Source: Streptomyces xylophagus
GTDB taxonomy: Bacteria > Actinomycetota > Actinomycetes > Streptomycetales > Streptomycetaceae
Reading direction: 5' to 3'
DNA: 64,000 nucleotides
Assembly (NCBI RefSeq): GCF_000716435.1
Contig: NZ_JNWO01000026.1
Location: 39,855-103,854 of the forward strand
Shown here: one piece after another, positions 8,937 to 16,169 of the stretch
Layout: each line of letters begins with the position of its first letter
Numbering within the stretch: the first letter of the stretch is position 1
The notes under the pieces: model-generated
The model's input: the letters and a program-made list of their open reading frames with translations, nothing else
What the model was told of the DNA's origin: nothing
Database searches by the model: none
Position numbers and translations under genes: made by a program

Positions 8937-9935
8937 CTATTCCCCGCCCTGGTCGGACGGCTGTTCGGTGTCCGGACGGATGTCGATCCGCCAGCCCGTC
9001 AGCCGGGCCGCAAGTCGGGCATTCTGCCCTTCCTTGCCGATCGCCAGCGACAGCTGGTAGTCCGGCACCGTCACGCGCGCGGAGCGGGCCGCGAGGTCCA
9101 CCACCTCGACCCGGGAGACCCGGGCCGGGGACAGCGCGTTGGCCACCATGTCGGCCGGGTCGTCCGACCAGTCGACGATGTCGATCTTCTCGCCGTTCAG
9201 CTCGCCCATCACCGCGCGCACCCGGCCGCCCATGGGGCCGATGCAGGCGCCCTTGGCGTTCAGGCCGCTGCGGGTGGAGCGGACGGCGATCTTCGTGCGG
9301 TGGCCGGCCTCGCGCGCGATGGCGGCGATCTCGACCGACCCGTCGGCGATCTCCGGCACCTCCATGGCGAACAGCTTCTTCACCAGATTGGGATGCGTAC
9401 GGGACAGCGTCACGGACGGCCCGCGCACACCCTTCGCCACCCGGACGACGTACGACCGGAGGCGCAGGCCGTGCGGGTACGTCTCGCCGGGGACCTGCTC
9501 CTGCACCGGCAGGATGGCCTCCAGCTTGCCGATGTCGACGAGCACGTTCTTCGGGTCGCGGCCCTGCTGGACCACGCCGGTGACGATGTCGCCCTCGCGG
9601 CCCGCGTACTCGCCGAGCGTCGCGTCGTCCTGGGCGTCGCGCAGCCGCTGCAGGATGACCTGCTTGGCGGTGGTGGCGGCGATACGGCCGAAGTCGGACG
9701 GGGTGTCGTCGAACTCGCGCGGCTCCTGCCCCTCCTCCAGGTCCTCGGGGTCCTCCTTCGCCCACACCGTCACATGGCCGGTCTCCCGGTTGAGCTCCAC
9801 GCGCGCGTGGTGGCGGCTTCCCTCGGTACGGCGGTAGGCGATGAGGAGGGCCGACTCGATCGCCTCGACCAACAGGCTGAAGGAGATCTCCTTCTCCCGC
9901 ACCAAGCCCCGCAGGGCACTCATGTCGATGTCCAC
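8937..9935 (-). CDS. nusA: Transcription termination/antitermination factor NusA
   Basis: A 332-residue protein that binds RNA polymerase and nascent RNA. It has the N-terminal polymerase-binding domain, an S1 domain (around [20 protein letters not shown]) and two KH domains with IGPMGGRVR and IGKEGQNAR. It ends after KH2, so it lacks the C-terminal acidic repeats of E. coli NusA, as is usual in actinobacteria. The GTG start at 9935 lies 2 bases past the rimP stop, and its ribosome binding site (GAGGAGG) is inside the rimP coding end. Confidence 0.95.
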   Translation of the reverse strand: MDIDMSALRGLVREKEISFSLLVEAIESALLIAYRRTEGSRHHARVELNRETGHVTVWAKEDPEDLEEGQEPREFDDTPSDFGRIAATTAKQVILQRLRDAQDDATLGEYAGREGDIVTGVVQQGRDPKNVLVDIGKLEAILPVQEQVPGETYPHGLRLRSYVVRVAKGVRGPSVTLSRTHPNLVKKLFAMEVPEIADGSVEIAAIAREAGHRTKIAVRSTRSGLNAKGACIGPMGGRVRAVMGELNGEKIDIVDWSDDPADMVANALSPARVSRVEVVDLAARSARVTVPDYQLSLAIGKEGQNARLAARLTGWRIDIRPDTEQPSDQGGE

Positions 9936-9937
9936 GG

Positions 9938-10462
9938 CTACGCCTCCTCTTCGTTCTCAGTGTCTTCTGCGTGCTCTTCGTTCTTGCTCTTGCGGTTGAA
10001 CTCGACCTGGACGCGGGCCTTGACGACATCCGCGAGGGCGAGCCGTCTGGCGGTGGGCTTGCGCCCCTTCACGCCGGGCACCTCGACGTCGATGCCGTCG
10101 TCGTCCACCTCGATGATCCGGGCGACCAGCTCGCCGCTCTCGGCCAGCTGGAACTTCACCAGCCGGTCGGTGGCACGTACGTAGTGACGGTGCTCGGTGA
10201 GCTCGCGCTCGGCACCGGGAGTCCCGACTTCCAGGGTGTACTCCCCCGCGCCCATCGCGTCGGTCTCGTCGAGCTTCGCGGAGAGCGCGCGGCTCACATC
10301 CGCGATCTGGTCCAGATCGGCACCCGTGTCGGAATCGACGACCACGCGCAGCACCCGCTTGCGTCCGACCGAGTCCACTTCGACCTCTTCGAGATCGAGT
10401 CCCTGGGAGCTGACGAGCGGTTCCAGCAGTTCTCGCAGCCTCTCGCTCTGGGTCGTGCTCAT
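9938..10462 (-). CDS. rimP: Ribosome maturation factor RimP
   Basis: A 174-residue factor for 30S assembly and the first gene of the translation operon. The RimP signature [20 protein letters not shown] and the [25 protein letters not shown] block are present, followed by an Sm-like C-terminal domain and a highly charged Glu/Lys-rich tail. The ATG at 10462 has GGAG upstream. The promoter must lie in 10463-10679, shared back to back with the lipoprotein gene. Confidence 0.94.
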   Translation of the reverse strand: MSTTQSERLRELLEPLVSSQGLDLEEVEVDSVGRKRVLRVVVDSDTGADLDQIADVSRALSAKLDETDAMGAGEYTLEVGTPGAERELTEHRHYVRATDRLVKFQLAESGELVARIIEVDDDGIDVEVPGVKGRKPTARRLALADVVKARVQVEFNRKSKNEEHAEDTENEEEA

Positions 10463-10679
10463 CCGGGTGACTCCTCGGCCGCGTGTGCTGTTGTGGGTAG
10501 GGCGCGTGTCTGGTCAAAGGGTATCCGGTCCCAGGGTGTGTTGCCGTCCACCTGCGGACGGACCGGTGCCGGTGACTGCCGTCGGGCAGGCGCGCGGGTA
10601 CCGTGATCACGGGCATGCCGCCCCTCCCGTCTTTTCGCCCGCCTTTTCGTTCGTACGAGCCCCCCGAGGACGATCTGCC
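10463..10679. promoter_or_regulatory. Divergent intergenic region between rimP and a lipoprotein gene
   Basis: These 217 bases carry the starts of two divergent operons: rimP-truB to the left and lipoprotein-DUF4439-kinase-like to the right. I see no clear palindromic operator. The ribosome binding site GAGGA for the lipoprotein is at 10666-10670. Confidence 0.4.
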
Positions 10680-11204
10680 GTGCCGTTCCCCCCACCTCCG
10701 CGCACCCTCCCGGGGCTGCGCAGAAGGAGCCTGCTCGCCTCGGCTGCCGGAGCCGCCCTTCTGGCGGGCTGCTCCACCGACGCGGACGACTCCGAGAACA
10801 CCGCGGGCAGCCCGTCGGCCGCCGAACGCGCACGCGCGCGTGCGGCCACCGACAGCGAGACCCTGCTCGGGCACTACGACGCGGTCATCGCCGCCCACCC
10901 CACACTGACGGACCGCCTGACCCCGCTCCGCGCGGAGGTCGTGCGGCATGCGACGGCCTTCGGGGGCGGAAGCAGTGGCCCTACGGCCACGACGTCCGCT
11001 ACGGCCACTGCCTCGCCGTCGGCTTCCGCCGTGCCCGCGACCGAGAGCGACGCCCTGACCGGGCTGGCCGCCGCCGAGCGGACCCTCGCCGACCGGCGGG
11101 CCAAGGCGCTGCTCGACCTGCCCGGTGAGCTGGCCCGGCTGCTGGCCTCGGTGGCCGCCGCCGGCGCCGCGCACGCGTATCTGCTGACGGAGGGTGCCAA
11201 GTGA
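10680..11204 (+). CDS. Small lipoprotein, four-helix-like, function unknown
   Basis: A 174-residue protein starting with GTG at 10680, 9 bases after GAGGA. The N-terminus has RRRSLLASAAGAALLAGC, an Arg-rich start, hydrophobic segment and lipobox (LLAGC), so it should be exported and lipid-anchored. The mature part is Ala-rich and helical, broken by a Ser/Thr/Ala linker near residues 100-120. It resembles the ferritin-like product of the next gene in helix spacing but lacks clear metal-ligand motifs. It overlaps that gene by 4 bases, so the two probably act together. I do not recognise a named family. Confidence 0.75.
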   Translation: MPFPPPPRTLPGLRRRSLLASAAGAALLAGCSTDADDSENTAGSPSAAERARARAATDSETLLGHYDAVIAAHPTLTDRLTPLRAEVVRHATAFGGGSSGPTATTSATATASPSASAVPATESDALTGLAAAERTLADRRAKALLDLPGELARLLASVAAAGAAHAYLLTEGAK

Positions 11205-11665
11205 GCGAGGAGAAGATCGCGGAACTGACCGCGCTGCAGGCGGCGCTGGCCGCCGAGCACGCGGCGGTGTACGGCTACGGCGTGGTCGGCGGCCGTATCC
11301 GCGAGGGCCGGCGCACGGAGGCCAAGGCGGCCTACGACGCCCACCGCGCCCGGCGGGACGCACTGGTCCGCGAGGTACGGGACCTGGGCGGCAAGCCCGT
11401 GGCCGCGTCCGCCGCGTACGCGCTGCCGTTCCCGGTGCCGGACTCGACCGCGGCCGTACGGCTCGCCGCGGAGCTGGAGGACCGCGTGGCCGGGGTCTAC
11501 TCGGACCTGGTGCGGGCCTCGACGGACGGGCTGCGCGGTACGGCCACCGAGGCGCTGCGCGAAGCGGCGGTCCGGGCGGTGCGCTGGCGCGGCGGGAGCG
11601 TACCCTTCCCAGGTCTCGCCGAGCGGGCCGCGACCCCCACGGCCTCGGTGACACCCACAGCGTGA
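11201..11665 (+). CDS. Ferritin-like DUF4439 domain protein
   Basis: A 154-residue helical protein with LTALQAALAAEHAAVYGYGVVGG at its N-terminus, the signature of DUF4439, a ferritin-like four-helix family common in Streptomyces. The Glu and His in AAEHAAVYGYG are candidate metal ligands, but the full di-iron ligand set is not obvious. There is no signal peptide. The GTG start overlaps the lipoprotein stop (GTGA). Its role is unknown. Confidence 0.8.
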   Translation: MSEEKIAELTALQAALAAEHAAVYGYGVVGGRIREGRRTEAKAAYDAHRARRDALVREVRDLGGKPVAASAAYALPFPVPDSTAAVRLAAELEDRVAGVYSDLVRASTDGLRGTATEALREAAVRAVRWRGGSVPFPGLAERAATPTASVTPTA

Positions 11666-11716
11666 TCCGCACGGGGACGCAGGACGGCAGGACCGCAGGA
11701 AGGGAACAACTCGCGC

Positions 11717-12607
11717 ATGGCTTTCGAACCGCCGCAGCGTCTGGTGAGGGCGCTCGGTGAGACGGCACCGAGCGGTGACGACTGGTTGGAGAAGCTGCCC
11801 GAGGTGGCCCAACAGGCCGTTGATCTACGCGAGTTGACTGTGGAGCGGGTGCAGGTGCCGGGCGGGCGCAGCAGCCTGGTCGTGCTGGTGCGGAGGCCTG
11901 ACGGGACCCCGGCGGTACTGAAGCTGGCCCCGCGCCGGGCCCGGCCGGAGAGCGAGCGGGCCGCGCTCGCCCACTGGGGCGGGCGGGGTGCCGTGCAGCT
12001 GATCGAGGCGTCGGCCGGTGAGGGTGTGCTGGTGCTGGAGCGGTTGCATCCCGATGTGTCTGTGCGGTCGTTGCCGGAGGCTAAGGCGTTGCTGGAGGCG
12101 GCTGGGACGTTGCGGCGGCTGTGGGTGGAGCCGCCGACGGACCATGTTTTTGAGACCGTGAGCGAGCGGACCGGACGGCAGGCGGCGGCGATGCGGGGCG
12201 CGTCCGCGGAGGTGGCGTCACTGGTGAGCGCGGCTCTCGAGGCGCGTGAGGCGTTGTTGGCTGCGCCGCCGGAGCAGCGGTTGCTGCATGGGACGTTTCG
12301 GCAGAGCAAGGTGTTGGCCGGGGATCGGGTGCCGTGGTTGGCCGTGGGGCCGGATCCGGTGGTGGGTGAGTGTGCGTTTGATCTGGCTCGGTTGGTGCGG
12401 GATCGGGTGGAGGATCTGATCGCTACGCCGTCGGGGGCGTCCACGACTCGGCGGCGGGTTAAGCGGCTTGCTGAGTCCTTGGATGTGGATCAGGAGCGGT
12501 TGCGGGGGTGGACGTTGTTCCGGGCTGTTGAGTCGGGGGTGAGGGCGCTTCGGGTGGGGCGGCCTCGGGATGCTGAGTTGTTGCTGGAATTTGCCGGGTG
12601 GCTATAG
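11717..12607 (+). CDS. Aminoglycoside/hydroxyurea phosphotransferase-like protein, probably catalytically inactive
   Basis: A 296-residue protein with the fold and order of the APH(6)/hydroxyurea kinase family. The N-lobe contains a PAVLKLAP Lys block. The C-lobe segment WLAVGPDPVVGECAFDLARLVRD matches the family's metal-binding DPK..GE.A.DLA region. The catalytic loop normally reads HGDLHxxN, but here it reads HGTFRQSKVL: both the catalytic Asp and the Mg-binding Asn are gone. Antibiotic kinase activity is therefore unlikely, and a binding or regulatory role is possible. It is the third gene of the small + strand operon, 51 bases after DUF4439. Confidence 0.78.
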   Translation: MAFEPPQRLVRALGETAPSGDDWLEKLPEVAQQAVDLRELTVERVQVPGGRSSLVVLVRRPDGTPAVLKLAPRRARPESERAALAHWGGRGAVQLIEASAGEGVLVLERLHPDVSVRSLPEAKALLEAAGTLRRLWVEPPTDHVFETVSERTGRQAAAMRGASAEVASLVSAALEAREALLAAPPEQRLLHGTFRQSKVLAGDRVPWLAVGPDPVVGECAFDLARLVRDRVEDLIATPSGASTTRRRVKRLAESLDVDQERLRGWTLFRAVESGVRALRVGRPRDAELLLEFAGWL

Positions 12608-12621
12608 GTCGTGTTTCTTCT

Positions 12622-12672
12622 GCGGGTGCGTGGGGGCTGGTCGCGCAGTTCCCCGCGCCCCTATCGGGGCGC
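12622..12672 (+). repeat. Dispersed Streptomyces-type repeat, copy B1, with terminator hairpin
   Basis: It contains GGGGCTGGTCGCGCAGTT followed by CCCCGCGCCCC, shared with copies B2 (18550-18604) and B3 (38155-38212, opposite orientation). Its right end folds as GCGCCCC (12655-12661)/GGGGCGC (12666-12672). It lies between two convergent genes and overlaps the stop of the ferredoxin gene, so it probably terminates one or both. Confidence 0.75.
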
Positions 12673-12876
12673 TGCAGCTGGACTTAGTTTCAAGGCTAGG
12701 ACTGGGCAGTCCGATGCTGCTCTGCGGGCCCGTTTCAGGGTTCGGGGCGGGATTGGGGCGCCGTCCAGCAGCGGGTAGCCCCACTCGTCCAGGGTGATGT
12801 GGTCGGGGAGCAGTTCCGCGCACAGGCCATGTCCCTGGCACGCGGTCCAGTCGATGTCGATCTGCTGTTGGTCCAT
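12661..12876 (-). CDS. Small ferredoxin, 3Fe-4S-type cysteine pattern
   Basis: A 71-residue soluble electron carrier. It has CQGHGLCAELLPD and, near the C-terminus, DCPVLAL. The Cys-x5-Cys...Cys-Pro pattern is that of actinobacterial single-cluster [3Fe-4S] (or [4Fe-4S]) ferredoxins that often serve P450s. Here the gene starts 2 bases after the NuoF-like gene stop, so its partner is more likely that flavoprotein and the redox operon. The ATG at 12876 is chosen because an upstream in-frame start would lie inside the preceding gene. Confidence 0.88.
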   Translation of the reverse strand: MDQQQIDIDWTACQGHGLCAELLPDHITLDEWGYPLLDGAPIPPRTLKRARRAASDCPVLALKLSPAAAPR

Positions 12877-12878
12877 GG

Positions 12879-14099
12879 TCAGTGGGCCTCGTTCGGGATC
12901 GGGAGCAGGGGGGTGGGGTCCGTCGCCGTGCACAAGCCCCTTGCGTGGGCGTCGAGTTCACTGGCGAACGTGGTCAGCGCGCTGCGGACCAGGCGGACCG
13001 TGCCGTCGGGGTGGTGGCAGGCGCCTCGGCCCTCGACCAGGCCCGACCAACGGGCCACGTCCTGGCGGGTGTTGCCCTGGGAGCCCGGGGTGGCCAGGGT
13101 CTGGAAGGCGGAGGCAATGCGCGGGAGGCCGTTGAGGCAGGGGCCGCACTGGCCGGCCGACTGGAGGGCCAAGTAGCGCAGTACGCGGGCGGTTTCCGCC
13201 ACTCCGCAGCGGTTGGCGGGGAGTGCGGCCAGGACGCCCGCCCCCAAGTCGGCCGCGTTCAGGGTGCGTTGGGCTGCATCGGCGGCCGGGATCCAGGTGC
13301 CGTGGTAGCCGCCGACTAGGACTGCGGACATCCCCTGGAGAGGCAGCAGTCTGTTCAGGGGGAGTCCGAACGGGGCTTCCACCACCCGGACTTCGCGGTC
13401 CGGCACGTGCAACGTGCACAGGGTGCTGCCCGGTTGCGTGGGGGTGCCAGCGGTGCGGAACCAGTCGGCGCCGTAGCGGGCGACCAGGGCGAGGTGGGCC
13501 AGGGTTTCCACGTTCTGGACGAGGGTGGGGGCCTTGTGTACCCCGCGTTCGCGGACCGGAGGGCGTTGGTGGCGGGGCAGCGGGGCGTTCCCGGAGACGT
13601 ATTGCGCGAGGGCCGAGGCCTGGCCGGACAGGAAGCGTTTGGGTAGGCGGACGACTCGTACGGGTAGTGGGTCGTTGCGTTGGGACAGGGCCGATTCCAG
13701 GTAGGACGCGCCGTCCTCCACCGCCAGGTGGGCCTCACCCGCGCCGACTGCCTGCGCCGCCAACTGCAGGCCGTCCAGGACCAGATGGGGGGAGAGGCGA
13801 AGGAGCGTCTTGTCCTTGCGGCTGGCCGGTTCGCCCTCCGCGCCGTTCGCTACGACCACGGCTGCGCGGCCCGTGCGGCGGCTCGCGTCGGCCACCGCGA
13901 CCAGTTTGCGGTACGTCGGGAAGGCGGCGCCTCCGCGTCCGGTGAGGCCGGATTCGGCGACGGTTCTCAGGAGGCCGTCGGGATCGCCGTAGGACAGTGG
14001 GCCGTAGCGCTGTTCGTGGGTGGCGAGGTCGGCCGCGGTGCCGCCGGGGGCGAGGAGGCGGGGGGACATGTAGACGTCGGTGAAGGTCGTGGTGGTCAT
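12879..14099 (-). CDS. NuoF-like NADH-dehydrogenase flavoprotein (SLBB/Fe-S type)
   Basis: A 406-residue homologue of the 51-kDa NADH-oxidising subunit of complex I, standing outside any nuo operon. The FMN/NADH-binding core is seen in GLTGRGGAAFPTYRK and VVVANGAEGEPASRKDK. A SLBB-like middle follows, then a C-terminal Fe-S region SAGQCGPCLNGLPR with further Cys in RGACHHP and ARGLC. Compared with the NuoF motif SCGxCxPC the first Cys is Ala. Inferred role: takes electrons from NADH and hands them to the adjacent ferredoxin and membrane heme protein. The ATG at 14099 overlaps the preceding stop by 4 bases. Confidence 0.88.
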   Translation of the reverse strand: MTTTTFTDVYMSPRLLAPGGTAADLATHEQRYGPLSYGDPDGLLRTVAESGLTGRGGAAFPTYRKLVAVADASRRTGRAAVVVANGAEGEPASRKDKTLLRLSPHLVLDGLQLAAQAVGAGEAHLAVEDGASYLESALSQRNDPLPVRVVRLPKRFLSGQASALAQYVSGNAPLPRHQRPPVRERGVHKAPTLVQNVETLAHLALVARYGADWFRTAGTPTQPGSTLCTLHVPDREVRVVEAPFGLPLNRLLPLQGMSAVLVGGYHGTWIPAADAAQRTLNAADLGAGVLAALPANRCGVAETARVLRYLALQSAGQCGPCLNGLPRIASAFQTLATPGSQGNTRQDVARWSGLVEGRGACHHPDGTVRLVRSALTTFASELDAHARGLCTATDPTPLLPIPNEAH

Positions 14100-14677
14100 G
14101 AGCGGGCTCCTTCGGCGGTGCGGAGCAGGGCTGCGGGGGTGCGGCGGGAGGCGCGGGCGGAGTGGGCCAGGCGGATGCCGAAGGCGGCGACCACCGCTGC
14201 CACGCAGGACAGGGTCAGCCAGGTCATCCAGTCGGTGCCGGTGTCCGTGCCGATGCCGATGCCGTGGATCAGGGCTACCGGCCAGGAGGCGTATGCGAGC
14301 CAGTGGAGGGCCCGCCAGGTGCGGTGGCCGATGCGTTCGCGGAGGAGGCTGGTCACCAGGACCGCGAGCATCAGGTCGAAGGCGACCGTGCCGAGGCCGA
14401 GCCAGAAAGGTTCGTAGTCGGAGACGAAGGGGACGATCGCGTCGACGACGGTGATGTTCACGTATCCGTCGATCACCGCCATCGCGATGTGCAGGGCCAG
14501 GAAGGCCGTCGCGGAGAGGGACAGGGTGCGGTGCAGGTTCACCGTGCCGAAGCGGGGCAGGCCGGGGAGCCGGGTGCGCAGGCGGACCGCGATGCCGAGC
14601 AGGACCACGACCGTGAACAGGACGAGGCAGACGGCACCGGTGGCGCGGTTGGCGTACCAGAGGATCTCGGAGCTCAT
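14096..14677 (-). CDS. Ferric-reductase-like transmembrane heme protein
   Basis: A 193-residue integral membrane protein with about five to six hydrophobic helices. Likely b-heme ligands lie in NLHRTLSLSATAFLALHIAM and in RALHWLAYASWPVALIHG, the spacing expected for the ferric reductase-like/YedZ superfamily. It starts at an ATG (14677) overlapping the apbE stop. It has no flavin/NADPH domain of its own, so the NuoF-like protein and ferredoxin probably feed it from the cytosol. It would move electrons across the membrane toward an extracytoplasmic flavin. Confidence 0.85.
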   Translation of the reverse strand: MSSEILWYANRATGAVCLVLFTVVVLLGIAVRLRTRLPGLPRFGTVNLHRTLSLSATAFLALHIAMAVIDGYVNITVVDAIVPFVSDYEPFWLGLGTVAFDLMLAVLVTSLLRERIGHRTWRALHWLAYASWPVALIHGIGIGTDTGTDWMTWLTLSCVAAVVAAFGIRLAHSARASRRTPAALLRTAEGARS

Positions 14678-15645
14678 GCGGCGGCCGCCTGAGAGGTCGG
14701 CCAGCCCGGGGTCGTGACGACCGTGCCGTCCTGTGCGACCAGGCGCGCGGGGAGGCCCAGGCGGGTCAGCCAGCGTTCCGCGCCCGCGCCCTTGACCAGG
14801 CACGCCGTGCTCGCCGCGTTGGCGTCGGCGCTCGTCGCCGCGGCGACCGAGACCGTGCGCCAGGGGCTGCGGACGGGGAGGCCGGTGCGCGGGTCGACGA
14901 TGTGGTGCAGTTCGTAGCCGCCCCGGCGCCAGCGGCGAGCGGCCGTGCCGGAAGTGGCGAGGCCGCCGGAGCGCAGGCCGATCGTGGCGTACGTGCCGTG
15001 CGCGGGCGTCTCGTCGACGGAGCCGGTGACGTCCTGGACGCGGATGTTCCAGCCGCCGGCCGGGGGCTCCCCCGCCACGGCCGTGTCGCCGCCCAGGCTC
15101 ACCAGGACTCCGCAGCCGGCCACTTCGGCGAGCATCGCGGCGGCCTTGTCGGCGGCCCAGGCCTTCGCCGTGGCGCCGAGGTCCAGCTGGATGCCGGCCG
15201 GGACGGTGACCGTGCCCGTCGCGCGGTCCAGGTCGATCTTGCGCCAGCCCGGGGCGCGCTTCACGGTGAGCCGGATCGGGCGGTCGTCCTCACGGACGAG
15301 GGTGAAGTCACGGTCGTAGCCGATCGCGTTCATCGCCGAGCCGACCGTCGGGTCGACCGCGCCGTCCGTCGCCTCGGCGGCGCGCAGGGCGACCGCGAGG
15401 GCCTCGGCGAGGAGGGGGCTGACGGTGATCGGGCGGCCCAACGACGCGTCGAGCGCGGCCAGTTCGGAGTCGGTACGGAACCTGCTGCAGGCCGCGTCGA
15501 CCTCGGCGAGGTGCCGGGCGAGGAGCAGGTTGCAGGAGTCCAGCAGGGCCGGGTCGGTGACGACCAGCCGGACGCTGGTCCCCAGGGCGTGCCAGTCGGC
15601 GGCGGCCGTCGTGCGCGGGGTCGCTGTGGTCATCGCACTCATCAC
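14674..15645 (-). CDS. apbE: FAD:protein FMN transferase ApbE
   Basis: A 323-residue enzyme that transfers FMN from FAD to a Ser/Thr of target proteins. Family blocks include CSRFRTDSELAALD, DGAVDPTVGSAMNAIGYD, LDLGATAKAWAADKAAAML and HHIVDPRTGLPV. No signal peptide or lipobox is visible, unlike many Gram-negative ApbEs, so the site of flavinylation is uncertain. A GTG (15645) and an ATG (15642) both couple to the stop of the upstream Ser-rich gene (GTGATG). Its presumed substrate is that neighbour. Confidence 0.93.
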   Translation of the reverse strand: MMSAMTTATPRTTAAADWHALGTSVRLVVTDPALLDSCNLLLARHLAEVDAACSRFRTDSELAALDASLGRPITVSPLLAEALAVALRAAEATDGAVDPTVGSAMNAIGYDRDFTLVREDDRPIRLTVKRAPGWRKIDLDRATGTVTVPAGIQLDLGATAKAWAADKAAAMLAEVAGCGVLVSLGGDTAVAGEPPAGGWNIRVQDVTGSVDETPAHGTYATIGLRSGGLATSGTAARRWRRGGYELHHIVDPRTGLPVRSPWRTVSVAAATSADANAASTACLVKGAGAERWLTRLGLPARLVAQDGTVVTTPGWPTSQAAAA

Positions 15646-15989
15646 GACGCTCCCGACGTGGAGTCGGTGGAGCTGCCGGAGGACGACGTCACGCCGGACG
15701 AGGACGACTGGAGGTCCGACGAAGATGAGGAGGAGGAAGAGGATGAAGAAGACGAGGACGAGCTGTCCGTCGTGGATGAACTGGAAGCAGAGGCCGACGG
15801 TGACGGCGACGACGAACTGGTCGTGCCGGTGCTGCTCGCCGTCGTGTCCGCGTCCGCGGCCGACTGCATCGTGCCGACCAGGGCGAACACCCCGGCCGCC
15901 GCCGCCAGCGTGACCGCTGCCGTGGCCGCCGCGATGCGCCGCTTGCCTCTGCGGACCGCCGCAGCGGCCCCACGCTCCTTGACTGTCAT
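15642..15989 (-). CDS. Ser-rich membrane-anchored protein ending in a flavinylation-like motif
   Basis: A 115-residue protein. The ATG at 15989 is preferred because GGAGGGGA lies just upstream; a GTG at 16025 is possible. A basic N-terminus (VKERGAAAAVRRGKRR) precedes one hydrophobic helix (about residues 20-38), predicting N-in/C-out. About 70 residues of almost pure Ser/Thr follow, and the protein ends DSTSGAS. The end matches the ApbE target consensus D-x-x-(S/T)-G-A-(T/S), and its last residue would carry the FMN. The usual ~90-residue FMN-binding domain is absent. Adjacent apbE is translationally coupled. Inferred: a stripped-down flavin carrier, or a degenerate remnant of one. Confidence 0.75.
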   Translation of the reverse strand: MTVKERGAAAAVRRGKRRIAAATAAVTLAAAAGVFALVGTMQSAADADTTASSTGTTSSSSPSPSASASSSSTTDSSSSSSSSSSSSSSSSDLQSSSSGVTSSSGSSTDSTSGAS

Positions 15990-16169
15990 GACCGTTCCCC
16001 TCCGCAGTGACGCTCTGTCACTCACTACGGTCGGGGAACAGCCTGAGAGAAGTCTGTGAGGCGCCCATACGCCTCCCGAGAACTCTCTGAGAGGAATCTT
16101 AAATTGCTTGAGGCTTCAACAAGCCCCCATCGACCCCGCTCACGCGGCACTTGCTTACGCGGCGCTTGC
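15990..16169 (-). promoter_or_regulatory. Promoter region of the redox operon and proS 3' flank
   Basis: These 180 bases hold no gene. A 15-base unit in the family CCGCGTAAGCAAGCG (minus strand) occurs three times in 16136-16180, the third copy degenerate. The first unit carries the proS TAA, so the end of proS has been duplicated downstream, as also seen for DUF503. The stretch TGAGAGGAATCTTAAATTGC (16089-16108) is unusually AT-rich for this chromosome and could belong to the promoter of the redox operon. Confidence 0.4.

Noticed and set aside
12661..12933. Longer ferredoxin start at 12933
   Set aside because: It would overlap the NuoF-like gene by 55 bases and add a Pro-rich tail. The ATG at 12876, two bases after that gene's stop, fits operon packing and family length.
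14674..15989. Possible frameshift hiding a full FMN-binding domain after the Ser-rich protein
   Set aside because: The Ser-rich gene stops within 4 bases of the apbE start, so there is no room for the ~90-residue domain in any frame between them.
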